DNA of 64,000 bases from Streptomyces sp. NBC_00448. GTDB lineage: Bacteria > Actinomycetota > Actinomycetes > Streptomycetales > Streptomycetaceae. Location: the NCBI RefSeq assembly GCF_036014115.1, contig NZ_CP107913.1:9566501-9630500 (forward strand), read 5' to 3'. The notes beneath the pieces are model-generated. The model saw only the letters and a program-made list of their open reading frames with translations. It was not told the origin of the DNA and searched no databases. A program made the position numbers and the translations under genes. Of the stretch, positions 27,404 through 37,047 are shown piece after piece (positions within the stretch are counted from its first letter, which is position 1; the number at the start of each line of letters is the position of its first letter).

Positions 27404-27784
27404 TCAGTCCGCGCCCCTGGAGATCATGTCCAAGAGCGCGGAAGCTTTTCCCATGACCTCCAGGGCGGCCTTGTTCTGGGCCAGTTCCTTCTCGAGCCGC
27501 TCCACCCGGCGACGCAGTTTGTCGTTCTCCGTCTCGGCGTCCGACTTCTTCGGCCTCGCGGGGCTCGTGCGGCGGTCGGCCAGGTTCTCCAGGGCGCCGG
27601 CGTCCCGAGCGGCCCGCCATTCCTTGACGTGAGAGTGGTAGAGGCGCTCTCGGCGCAGGATCGCACCCTTCTCGTTCTTCGGGGCCGCGTCGTACTCGGC
27701 GACGATCCGCAGCTTGTACTCCGGGCTGAAGGAGCGACGCTTCGGCCTGGGCGCGGGATCGGGCGCGGGATTCGTGCTGGTCAT
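27404..27784 (-). CDS. IS3-family OrfA, copy 1
   Basis: The protein has 126 residues. The HTH part reads FSPEYKLRIVAEYDAAPKNE, GAILRRERLYHSHVKEW, and a coiled coil follows (DAETENDKLRRRVERLEKEL). It ends 20 bp before the assigned OrfB start. Confidence 0.9.
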   Translation of the reverse strand: MTSTNPAPDPAPRPKRRSFSPEYKLRIVAEYDAAPKNEKGAILRRERLYHSHVKEWRAARDAGALENLADRRTSPARPKKSDAETENDKLRRRVERLEKELAQNKAALEVMGKASALLDMISRGAD

Positions 27785-27864
27785 GAGGGGATGGTTCTCC
27801 TGTCGGTGCCCTCTCAGGCTAACCCGGCAAAGCCGGATGTCTCACACAAGGCTGACAGAGAGGG

Positions 27865-30800
27865 CCCCGCCGACCTGCTCGACACCGTGGCAGCCCTCGC
27901 CCTCACGACCGCCCCCTCCACCACTCCGCGGCAGGCACGGGTCGACCTCGAGTCCCTGAACATCCCGCCGCTTTACCACGCCACCTTCATCGCGCATCTG
28001 AGCGACCGACTCGACGCCTCGGACAGGGCCTGGATCGACGGATGCGTCCAGGCATGCCTGGACAGACCAGCCGCACAGGCCTCCACCTGGCAGGTCCAAC
28101 TGTGCGAGAGCGCCGCCCAGCACGGCGACCGCACCCTTGCCCGGCGCCTCACCGAGCGCTGGCTCCGTCCCACCTACGACTTTCCGTCCGAAATGCGGCA
28201 CTCGCAAGCGGGCACCGTTCTGGCACTGCGCCAGCACGCCCTGCTCGCTGTCCTCGACGGCCGCGACCCGGACATCACCGCCTGTCTGCCCAGTCACCTC
28301 CGAACAGACCCCAATGACCGCACCGGCAGCGACCGCCACTCCTACAACCGGCGGCAATGGCTGGACCACGCCACCCCGCTGCTGCGTATGTGCATGCTCC
28401 GGGCACGGGCGCTCCTCGCCGAGGGCGCCGAGGCCCTCCCGTCCGCCATTGCGGAGGAACTCCGGCGGCAGGACGACAGCGTCGCCCACCGCTGGTTCCG
28501 CGGCGCGAAGACGTACCGGGCGTGGGCACTGCTGGCCACCGAGGCGATCCTCGCCGCCGGCGCGCACACCAGCGACCCCGGTTTGCTCCACGACCTCGCC
28601 GACCGCGGCCCGGTCCTCGTCCACGGCCAAGCCCCCTGGCTGTGGCTCGACATGGCCGCCGCCCTGAACAGCCGCAACACCGACCCGGCCCTCGCCGCAG
28701 ACCTGTGCGAACGGGCAGCCATCCACGCCCAGGAACACCAGCACACCGCAGCGGGTCGCGTCGACCTCCTCGCCACTTGCGCCCAGTATGCCGGGCAGGT
28801 GTCAGCGCACCTCGGTGAGTTGTACTTCGCCCGTGCGACGGAAGCCGCCGCAGGGATCGACGACAACGGTGCCCGCCTGCTGAGCGCACACGCCCGCCTT
28901 GCGGCCCGGGGCACCCCTGCTTGCTCCGAGCAGCAGGCGACCGACCTCGCCGAGCGACTCCTCGTGGCAGGGGAGGCCGCAGCCGACCATGCCGCGGACG
29001 AGGACGCCGTCCCTTACCAGAACCTGCTGCACGCAGCCGCCGCCCTCAGCCCGGCCACCGCCTTCGCGGCCGCGAGCCGCTGGGACGACGAAACGCGCCA
29101 CGCCCTTGCGGACGCCGTCACCCCGCTGATCACCGCATCCGTCGCCACCGGATTCCTCACCCCCCAGGACGCCTCTTACCTGCAGCACCTGATCGACGAC
29201 CCCGAACAGCGGACCGCAACAACCCTGATCCTTCTCGAAGCCCTGCCCAGGGACGCCCAGCGGATCAGCCTGGCCCGCAGGGAACTGCGACGCACCGCCC
29301 GATGGCTGCGCTCCAGCGTGCCCGCGGTGCAACAGCCCGGTCTCGCCCAGGACGTGCTCGACTGGGCGCAGGACAACCGCGTCACCGACAGCGAACTGCA
29401 CGCCATGCTCGATCCGGTCATGCCGTTCCGGACCGATGACGAGTTCTCCCAGCGCCGCCGGCAGGCCTTCGCGAGCCGCATGCGCCAGGCCAAGGAACCC
29501 GCCGTCGGCGCACCCGCATGGAGGCGGCTCGCCGACAGCGCCTTTCTCAACGGTCTCCTCCAGACCTACCCCGACCGCCAGGAACTGGCGGAGCTCATCG
29601 CCGCAACCGTGCACAACACCCCACCCCAGGAGCGCCTCCAAGCCCTCGACGCCACGCTCGCCCTGATGGGCAACCACGAGATCGACGCCTGCGCCGTCCT
29701 GATGGCGATCGCCGAACTCATCCGCACCTGGCAGGCATGGGCCGGCGTGCGGTCCTGGGCCGCCCAGGCACTGCCCGGCATCCTGAACCGCCACCTGCCG
29801 GAGCTCACCCACGGCGCCGTACCGGGCCTATTGCTGGCAGCGCTCAGCGCCTTCGCCACGACACAGACCCTCCGTGGCGACCTCCTGGCCGCGATCCACG
29901 AGCACCGGCCGCACCTCACGGCCGAACACATGCTCAACCTGGCCCTGGTCTTCGCCGAACTCGCCGAACCGCACGAGGCGGCCGACGCTGCCGCCCGTGA
30001 ACTCCGCACCTTGGTCCCCGCCGCAACGCCACCCGGCCCGAACCTGCCGCCGGCGACCACGCCGGCCGACGTCATCGGCTCGCTGCTGTGGAGCGCGTTC
30101 GGACATCAACGCAAGGCTGTCCGCTGGCAGGCCGCCCACGCCGCCCGCGGCCTGCTCCTCGACACCCGCAGCCCTCTGTCCCCGGCCCTCGCCGACCGCC
30201 TGGCCGCATGCCTGCACAGCACCACCGCCGGAGCTTTCCGCAGCCGCGACCTCCACTTCTACTGGCTGTCGGCCCGTGTGTGGCTGCTCACCGTCCTACA
30301 ACGCGTGGCCGACGACAACCCTGCCGTTCTGGCCCGCCACCTGCCGGTGATCGCCGCGACCGCCACCGACCGCACCCTCCCGCACGCCCAGATCAGGGAA
30401 CTCGCCCGCACCACCGCGCTCACCCTTGCCGCAGCCACCCCCGGATACGACACCGGCGACCTCGCCTGGGCGAACCGCCCCACCGCCTGCCACGCACCCC
30501 GAGGCCGACACCGCCCCCTCGGAGACGAGAACCGCAACCGGACCGGCGCCCGCTACGCCTTCGATGCCACCGATACGCTGCCGTACTGGTTCACGCCCCT
30601 GGCCCGCGTCTTCGGGGTGGACATTGCGGAGGTTAGCGAACGGGCCGAACGGTGGATCGTCGAGGAGTGGCAGCTCTCCGAGGACGACTGGATGGCCGAC
30701 ATCCGGGAGCTGCGCGACGAGGAGACCGCCGGACGCATGATGCACCGTCACGGGTCCATCCCGCCGGAGGAGGGCCTCCACCTGTACATGGAGTACCACG

Positions 30801-31741
30801 CCATGATGCTCGCCGCTGGCGAACTGGTGGACTGCGGAACCCCGGTGAGTATCGGCAGGTACGACGAGGACGAGCACGACCCGTGGATGTACTGGCTCTC
30901 CGGGCATCTCCCCGTGTCCGCCACCGCCTGGCGCGCCGACCTGCGCTCCGCGATCCCGGCAGAGCCCGCCCTGTTCGGCACCCGGCCGCTAGACAAGTGG
31001 CTCGGCACCCGGCCCGCCGACTTCGACGCCCTGCTCGGCCTGACAGAAGGCGCCCTTGCGGAACACGTGTGCGTCGCGGCGAGCACCGACGTCGCCCATC
31101 CCGACGAACGCGGCACCGTCTCGATCAGATCGGCACTCGTCGGCCCGGCCCACGCACGAGCGCTCCAGCGCGCCCTCCAAGCCGCGAAGGACCTCTGGTC
31201 GTGGAGACTGCCGATGCAGGGTGACACGGAAGCCGAGGTCGAGCACGGGCCGTTCCGGCTGCGCGGCTGGCTTGCCGCGGGCACCTACGAGCGCGAGAGC
31301 CTTGACGGGCTCGATCACCAAGCTCGCGGACTGGCCTGGGAACTCCCCCTGCCAGGCGACGAGTTCCGGCAGTGGGCCGCGTGCACCGTCGACTCCACCG
31401 GAGACGCCCTGCTCGATCCGACGGGACGCCGCCTGGCACGGACAACGCTGTGGTCCGACGAGGACTTCGACGCGCGCCACCGTATCCAGCGAGTCCAGTC
31501 CTCGGGCTACCGCACCACCGTCGGCCGCTGGCACCTGCTCGGATTCCTCGCCGCCACCGGCATGCAGCTCATCGTGGAGGTACAGATTGACCTCAGACCG
31601 GACGGCCCCGCAAAGGCCCGGACCCAGCGAAGCAGGCTCTACCTCGTCGACGGAGCCGGGCGGGTCAGTACTCTCCGACACCGACCTGATGAAGCTCGGC
31701 GAGAAGATCCTCCACGAAATGGACGCCACCGCAACCGGTGA
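27865..31741 (+). pseudogene. C-terminal part of the Avs-like STAND NTPase
   Basis: About 1,290 codons continue the gene interrupted at 26344. Joining codon AGC-CCC (26339-26344) to GCC at 27869 gives S-P-A-D-L-L-D-T in one frame, so the insertion plus duplication (1,524 bp, a multiple of three) is the only lesion at this point. The region is helical and repetitive, with Ala/Leu-rich units like TPR or HEAT repeats (for example AADLCERAAIHAQEHQHTA and LIAATVHNTPPQERLQALDA). This is the layout of the C-terminal sensor of STAND proteins, which in Avs systems binds phage proteins. It then changes to a mixed alpha/beta terminal domain (LVDCGTPVSIGRYDEDEHD ... RWHLLGFLAATGMQLIVEVQ). The original protein was about 2,120 residues. 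Confidence 0.8.
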
Positions 31742-32339
31742 CACCCTCACAAGGTGGCTCGCCCACCACATCGCCGACCTCATCACCACGGCCGACCATG
31801 CACAGACGGCCGGAACGGCAGAGGAGGCCGCCCACGCGGCCGAGCAGTGCCGCCGTGCCATCCTCGACCTGTGGGCGCACCGCACCGCCTGGCCGAACGG
31901 GTGGCCGCCGCCGGGAGCTAGGCGAATGGCGTCGATCCTGAACAACATCGACGAACCTGCTTTCGGATTCCAGCAAGGCAGCAGGCTCTCTGCACTTCAG
32001 CGACTCCACCACCAAGTCCTTGCGGCACTAGCCGACGAGGGGACTGCAGGCGAACCAGTCGACGCCGAACAGGACTGGCTCAAGTCCTACGGACAGCTGC
32101 TCGACGTCGACGAGCACGCGCTGCTGGCGCTCTATGCGGGCCGTGACCACCGCGCAGGCGCCTCCGCCGAAGCACCCAGGGCGAAGGAACCTACCGACGC
32201 GGACCCCCGCCCGGACGGGCCGACCCGTCCGATACCACAGGTCCATCGCGCCGTGGAGCTGGCAGACAGGTATCGCCAGACTGTCAGCTCACTGCTCGCG
32301 GATGACGCCAAGGACACGCCGCCCAAGCCGCATTGGTGA
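31689..32339 (+). CDS. Unrecognised 216-residue protein overlapping the STAND gene
   Basis: The ATG at 31689 lies 53 bp before the STAND stop, in another frame. The product is mostly helical, with segments such as LTRWLAHHIADLITTADHAQ, then EEAAHAAEQCRRAILDLWAH, WPNGWPPPG and LLDVDEHALLALYA. A disordered Ala/Pro/Asp stretch (about 165-190) precedes a final helix. No catalytic motif or membrane segment is visible. The overlap means it was co-translated with the giant ATPase, so it is probably an accessory or regulator of that system (inferred). Its expression may now be weakened by the insertion upstream. Confidence 0.7.
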   Translation: MKLGEKILHEMDATATGDTLTRWLAHHIADLITTADHAQTAGTAEEAAHAAEQCRRAILDLWAHRTAWPNGWPPPGARRMASILNNIDEPAFGFQQGSRLSALQRLHHQVLAALADEGTAGEPVDAEQDWLKSYGQLLDVDEHALLALYAGRDHRAGASAEAPRAKEPTDADPRPDGPTRPIPQVHRAVELADRYRQTVSSLLADDAKDTPPKPHW

Positions 32340-32555
32340 CGGAGTAGCGATCTTGAGGGGGTTGGTGACTCTGGTCTGGTGTCCCGGGTGGGATCTTTTA
32401 GGCGGACAGAGTGGGGGAGGAGCGGGAGCCCGCTGCTGCTGGTCGATCGGATCCTCCTCAGCCCCAGCATTCGACACCGCAGCAGGTTCGGCACCCCGTG
32501 AGTTGCCTGCGGATGGTCCTCCTCGGGGGCGGAAGCCTGCTGTCCAGGCGCAAGA

Positions 32556-33840
32556 ATGACGGCCGTGAACGATGGCGAACTGCGGGACCTGCTGACGCGA
32601 TACCAGCAGCTGAAGGACATGCCCAAGGGGGCGGAGACCCACCGCGGGCAGCGCTTCAATCTCTTCCTGCGCGATCTGCTGCGCGCCTGGGGGCTGGAAG
32701 CGCACTCCGACCAGCGGGGCATCCGAAACCGGGACGAGACCGATGTGGGCTTCTCCGTAGGCCGCGCCTACTACATCCTTGAGGCGAAGTGGGAGCGCAA
32801 GCCGATCAATCTGGATCCAGTCGCGAAGCTCTATCTGCGGCTGAAGGTCCGCCCACCGGGAACGGCCGCCGTTCTCGTGTCCATGTCCGGCTTCACCAAG
32901 CACGTCCACGAGTTCACCGAGTACCACCCCGAGATCACTCTCCTGGACCGCACGCACATCGAGGCCATGCTCACCGGCCTGGTCGACCCCGACCAGCTCC
33001 TGCACTTGCTGTTCTCCTGGACCAGCCGGCGCGGCGGCTCCCACGTCCCGCTTGAACGCCTCATGCTCAACCCGTATCCGCCGGAGCTCCCGCGCTGGAC
33101 GGATCCGAGTGGCAAGCCTGGCGTGTCCTACCTGGCCGATGGCGTGTGCGCCCAGGCGCTGCTGGTGACCGACGAACCTCCTGCGCTCACCTTCACCGGC
33201 ATGACCGCAACTGCCTATGGCGCCATGCTGCTCACCTGCGACCAGGGCGTGATGCGCCTGGACCCGGACACGAGGAAGACCAACTGGGAGTTCCCACTGA
33301 GCGGCTGCTCGGGTTCGGCCCTTCTCGGATCGGAGGCCAGTTTCTTCACGGCGTGCGAGTCCGCGGTTGTGCGCTGGGACAGCCGTGCCCTGACGGCTGT
33401 GGCCGGCGCGTTCAAACCGCACAGTCAGCTACTCGCGGGACCGGACGGCGAACGTTGGATGTTCTCGACCACCGGCCCTACCGGGCGTGTCTGGAACGGA
33501 TCGCACACCCTGACCCGCCTCGGCAGCCGCGCGGGGGAGGAGAAACCTCACCCGATCGAGTTCGGCGGCCAGATCAGGCAGGCCGCCATCACCGGCCGCA
33601 ACACCCTGTACATCGCCTCCAGCTACTTCGCGGGCGAGCTGGACATCACCGATGAGATGCGCCTGGACCTCCCGCCGGATTCGGACCAGGCGTTCCAGGC
33701 CGCTCCCCGCCACCGCCCTGACCGCCCGCGACGGCGTGTACTACCTCCTGCTGCACGCGTGGGACTCGGACTGGCGCCCCCACACCGCCCTCACCCGTCC
33801 AGTGCTCCTGCGCATCGAACTACCCGGGAGCACGGCGTAG
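32556..33840 (+). pseudogene. Restriction-endonuclease-like protein with probable beta-propeller, frameshifted near the 3' end
   Basis: Residues 1-150 form a PD-(D/E)XK-type domain: HRGQRFNLFLRDLLRAWG, then DETDVGFSVGRAYYILEAKWE, in which Asp and E-x-K fit the nuclease core. The next 230 residues look like PQQ/WD-type blades (LLTCDQGVMRLDPDTRKTNWEF, then SFFTACESAVVRWDS, GPTGRVWNGSHTL). Around 33700 the frame shifts: the natural ending LTARDGVYYLLLHAWDSDW ... VLLRIELPGSTA is found in the next frame and stops at 33838-33840. Read through in the first frame it becomes an Arg-rich tail to 34022. The intact protein would be about 428 residues. Family not named with certainty; a nuclease role in defence is inferred from the domain and neighbours. 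Confidence 0.65.
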
Positions 33841-33965
33841 GGCCACCGCGCAGGGCGGGTGCACCCCGGCCAATCGCTCCAGAGGAGGCGGCCAGCGCGT
33901 CACAGTGGCACCGGTCCGCGGCGCCGTCCGGGCGGAGGGCACGTCGGTCCTCCGGGAAACACGAA

Positions 33966-33987
33966 GCCCCCGGCGGGTGCCGGGGGC
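33966..33987. terminator. Hairpin terminator
   Basis: Perfect arms GCCCCCGGC and GCCGGGGGC with a GGGT loop, 125 bp after the preceding stop. The rest of 33841-34168 shows no supported gene. Confidence 0.6.
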
Positions 33988-34168
33988 GATGGTGGTCGTC
34001 CGTGTGGAAGCGAGGCGGGTGACGTGGTGCGGTCAGCGGAGGCGGCTGTCGGAGCAGAAGGAGGTTGGCGTGCTCTGGGTACCGGTGGAGTCGGAAGAGA
34101 CGGTAGAAGTGCAATTTCGGGGCGGATGAGACTGCTGTGGTTGCGGCGCAGCACTCACACGGCCGGGA

Positions 34169-34369
34169 TCAGCTCTCGTAGCGGGCGCGCATCAGGTCCG
34201 CCCACTCCTGCGCGCGGAGCATGTCGCTGGCGCAGTGGTCGCAGTGGGGTACCGAGTCGATTCGTGTCGGGTGGTCGGACTGGGCTGACCGGACCGTGGC
34301 GGTGACCCGCCGGGTGAGGCGCCGGTCGCACAGCGGGCAGAGGTCTCCGTGGAGCAGTTCGTTGGCCAT
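34169..34369 (-). CDS. Small zinc-ribbon-like protein (uncertain)
   Basis: The ATG at 34369 gives 66 residues containing two C-x2-C pairs, CPLCDRR and CDHCASD, 33 residues apart, as in small zinc ribbons. The remainder is polar and ends in an amphipathic helix (RAQEWADLMRARYES). No good ribosome site is seen, so the gene is uncertain. The paired cysteines are the main argument for it. Confidence 0.4.
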   Translation of the reverse strand: MANELLHGDLCPLCDRRLTRRVTATVRSAQSDHPTRIDSVPHCDHCASDMLRAQEWADLMRARYES

Positions 34370-34516
34370 GCGGCGCACTGTGCCCACGGCCGCGGACTAC
34401 CGTCGCGTGCTGCCGGTTCTGCCCGCCTGGCGGGAGCCGCTGGGGAAATCCGGTGACGGTCTCCCGCCTGGCGGGAGGGACCCGGGACCGGGCCGTGCTG
34501 CCGGTCGCGCGCGGGG

Positions 34517-34980
34517 TTGCACAGCTGGGTGCTGAGCGAGTCGAAGGTCGGATCGGGTGCCGGGTGGCGGTACCTGTTTCGCGGTGTGATGGTTGGCGAC
34601 GGCCGCCGCGCGGCGAGGACGCCGCTGCGCGCCGCTCAGGATGAGGCGGGTGTCCCGCCCGGCTTCTGGACGGGCCGGGGCCTGGCCGGGCTGGGTCTGG
34701 TGGCCGGGTCGGAGGTCACCGAGCGGCAGGCGGAGCTGCTGCTGGGGGAGGGCCGGCACCCGAACGCGGACCGGATCGATGCGGAGCTGTTGGGGGCGGG
34801 CGTCGATCCGGCGGCGGCGCGGCGGGCGACGGTGCTGGGACGTCCTGTCGAGCAGATCAGCTCGCCGTGGCTGGCGATGGATCTGGTGTTCCGGCTGCCG
34901 GCCACTGTTCAGGTCGTATGGGCGCTGGGTGATGACGAGGTCCGGCGGGTGCTGGAGCTGTGCCAGGTCCTGGACCACCC
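34517..34980 (+). pseudogene. Fragment of a MobF (TrwC-type) conjugative relaxase
   Basis: About 155 codons from a TTG at 34517 match the N-terminal region of actinobacterial MobF relaxases: LSESKVGSGAGWRYLF, then VMVGDGRR, PPGFWTGRGLAGLGLVAGSE, a GRPVEQ segment, and MDLVFRLPATVQVVWALGD. After LCQVLD the similarity stops. The metal-binding His triad and all later domains are missing, and the short frame ends at 35032. It is a relic of an integrative conjugative element. Confidence 0.6.
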
Positions 34981-35131
34981 GATGGCGACCTGCTGTACGC
35001 CGTCCGGCACAAGCTGCCGGCGTGCTGCGTAGCGCGCGGCAGCGGAGCGGGAGCCGCAGGGGCCGGTGTCCGGTGGCGACGGGCTGCACAGTACGGCTGT
35101 GCAGCCCGTGCGCCCACGCACGTGACAGCCC

Positions 35132-35338
35132 TCAACTTACGAGCGGCACGATGATCGCTAGCAGGGCGATGCACAGGGTCATGAAGCTGAGTGCCACGAT
35201 GCTCCCCCAGCCGATTGCCCGGTCGACCGGGGCCTTGAGCAGGCGGGCGATGCCGAATCCGACGAGGCCGGCGAGCGCGGAGAAGAGGATGCACATGCCC
35301 AGCACGAGCATCAGGACCACGAGCAGCTGCACGGTCAC
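35132..35338 (-). CDS. Small two-helix membrane protein
   Basis: The protein has 68 residues: two long hydrophobic helices (5-30 and 44-67) joined by a short basic loop (RLLKAPVDRAIG). Its start overlaps the stop of the HTH gene upstream by four bases (ATGA), which strongly supports that it is real and co-translated. No family recognised. It could be a membrane partner of the upstream DNA-binding protein or a hypothetical carried by the integrative element. Confidence 0.6.
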   Translation of the reverse strand: MTVQLLVVLMLVLGMCILFSALAGLVGFGIARLLKAPVDRAIGWGSIVALSFMTLCIALLAIIVPLVS

Positions 35339-36189
35339 GCGGCCCCCTGCTGCTTGCGGTGGCGGTTGCCGGCCTTCGTGTGAAGCTGCTCAGGGAGCCA
35401 GATACGCCGCTGGCGGGCCGCGTCGTACAGGACGCCACGGAAGCGGGTCTTGCGCATCCGGACCGCCGCATGGGTGAGGCGCAGCGCGTCCGCGATCTCG
35501 GTGTCCGCGTACCCTTCGACGATCATGCGGATGACGGCCTGAGTGACCGGAGGCTGCTCGTTCAGGATGTCCTCGAAGTTGGTGCTGAGGACGGCGGCCT
35601 CGGGCTCGGAAAGGTAGCCGGCCTGCAGGAGCGGGCCGAAGAGCTTCGGGTGCGCGTGCGCGGCCTCCTCCGAACCGTCGTACAACGCGTGCTGCTTGGC
35701 CCATTGCTGGCGGTCCTTCGCCCACCTCGTGTACACGCGGCGAAACTCCCAGATGCACTGGCCCACGAAGTACGTGGTCAGGCAGCTGGCCCCCTGACCG
35801 TGCTTGTAGTCGGGATTCCACCCGCCCTTGACCAGCGCCTTGCGGCGGAACGACGCCCGCGCCCGCATCACCACGTCGACGAGGATCTCGTCGCGGGCCC
35901 CGGGGTCCGAGCGCAGCAGCGCGTAGTCGTCGGGGTGAATCCAAAACGGAAAGCCCCGCTCCGCACACCACTTCAGCGCGATCCGGGCGAGCTGGCCCTC
36001 GCGGAGCATGCCGCGCAAGATCGGCCAGGCATCCCGGCAAAGCTCGTCCTCGAACACCTCGTAGGCCGGCCCCTCGAAGCCGCTCGCGGCCAGTTCGCTG
36101 ACCCGAACGGCATCCCTCCGAATCCGGGCCGACCGCCCGGCGGACAGGCCGTCGTCGACGGCCTCCGCGACCTCACGTACCACACGCAT
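35335..36189 (-). CDS. Sigma-region-4-like HTH protein of an integrative element
   Basis: The ATG at 36189 is chosen because GGAGG lies seven bases upstream; this gives 284 residues (an open frame extends 13 codons further). The middle contains a sigma-like helical section (EILVDVVMRARASFRRKALVKG, then LTTYFVGQCIWEFRRVY), and the C-terminal part has a helix-turn-helix QAVIRMIVEGYADTEIADALRL followed by HAAVRMRKTRFRGVLY. It ends with a basic tail. Such proteins are common in Streptomyces accessory regions and are presumed regulators. It is not close enough to a named sigma family to assign a group. Confidence 0.65.
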   Translation of the reverse strand: MRVVREVAEAVDDGLSAGRSARIRRDAVRVSELAASGFEGPAYEVFEDELCRDAWPILRGMLREGQLARIALKWCAERGFPFWIHPDDYALLRSDPGARDEILVDVVMRARASFRRKALVKGGWNPDYKHGQGASCLTTYFVGQCIWEFRRVYTRWAKDRQQWAKQHALYDGSEEAAHAHPKLFGPLLQAGYLSEPEAAVLSTNFEDILNEQPPVTQAVIRMIVEGYADTEIADALRLTHAAVRMRKTRFRGVLYDAARQRRIWLPEQLHTKAGNRHRKQQGAA

Positions 36190-36280
36190 AAAGATGCCTC
36201 CGTCTTGGACCACTTCCGCCCTGGCCACCGTTGTTGCCGCGCGCCCGGAGATCAGCAGTCATCTGGTTGTACGGAGTCAT

Positions 36281-36466
36281 GTGCAGAGTAGAAGTGGGAA
36301 TGTCACACAGTGCTCCAAAGTTTTTGGTGCGGCAGTTATTCGACCGCTGCAGATTGCTGAGCGCGCTCAAACTGCGCTCCCGCCGGAGGGACTCCGGCGC
36401 CTGGTCCTCGAGCGGATCGACGACCAGGACGGCGCGGCTGGCGGCGAGCAGGACGCCCCGCGGTGA
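36281..36466 (+). CDS. Possible 61-residue protein upstream of the DUF6415-like gene
   Basis: An open frame from a GTG at 36281 (GGAG eight bases before) encodes a peptide ending AERAQTALPPEGLRRLVLERI-DDQDGA. Its TGA overlaps the GTG of the next frame (GTGA at 36463). The coupling and amphipathic helix suggest a real small gene, but no homologous domain is recognised. Confidence 0.3.
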   Translation: MQSRSGNVTQCSKVFGAAVIRPLQIAERAQTALPPEGLRRLVLERIDDQDGAAGGEQDAPR

Positions 36467-36920
36467 CCGGCGGCCACCGGTGCGAGATCGCCCCTGCAGT
36501 CAGGTCCGCCATGCACACTTCCGCGCACACGATCCTGTGGGACCCCGACGGGCTGATCGAAGCGGAACTCCCGCTGGACCGCGTTCTGTACGAGTGCCTC
36601 ATCAAGGCGGTGCTGGCGTGGACCGGCCCGGGCACGCTGCCGGAGCGCGACTACGAGCAGATCGGCCTGCAGCTGACCGGCACGCCCGCGCGGTCGCCGC
36701 GGGCGTACGGTGCCGCGCCGAGCAGCTGCCGGCGGACAGCGGGCGCCGGGCGCTCGCCGACGTCGTCTTGCGCGAGGCGGAAGTGCGGCTGTCCGTGACG
36801 CTGGAGGGCACCGTGTGCTGCGTCCAGGACCGCGCCCGCCTGGTGCGCGCCCTCTACGAGCGCCTGGACCGCCTCCAGGCCGACGGGACTGTCGTTGCTG
36901 GCCCAGCCGCCTCCGCGTAG
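36463..36920 (+). pseudogene. DUF6415-like protein gene with one frameshift
   Basis: The first part reads MHTSAHTILWDPDGLIEAEL and LPERDYEQIGLQLTG (ATG 36511, or GTG 36463). Around 36681 the reading must shift by one base, after which HARAVAAGV, AEQLPADSGRRALADVVLRE and RARLVRALYERLDRL follow to the stop at 36918. The 'L-x-GHAR ... LADVVL-x-EA ... CVQ-x-RARLVRALYERLDRL' pattern is that of small DUF6415-type proteins frequent in Streptomyces. The gene is probably inactive. Confidence 0.5.
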
Positions 36921-37047
36921 GCCGGGCCGACCGGTGACGAAGGGCGCGCAGCCGGCATCCGCCACCAGTCCGGCCCGGCCGGATAGTTCCACCGCCGGAT
37001 GGGGAGCTGTAGAGCGCGTGATGCCAAGCCGCGGGAGGGGACAGGGC

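Larger units (their letters stand above)
26345..27864. mobile_element. IS3-family element (1,520 bp), copy 1, inside the STAND gene
   Basis: The left end starts GGAAGATTTCAAGTCC and the right end finishes CTGACAGAGAGGG. The ends are imperfect inverted repeats sharing the core TTTCA/TGTCA and GTGAGACA. Flanking CCCC on both sides (26341-26344 and 27865-27868) is a 4-bp target duplication, as in the IS407-like IS3 subgroup. The transposase genes point left, against the host gene. Confidence 0.92.

Noticed and set aside
32340-32555. Possible insertion-sequence remnant between the 216-residue gene and the nuclease-propeller gene
   Set aside because: Some GC-rich stretches looked like transposon ends, but no paired inverted repeats or transposase fragment could be read.
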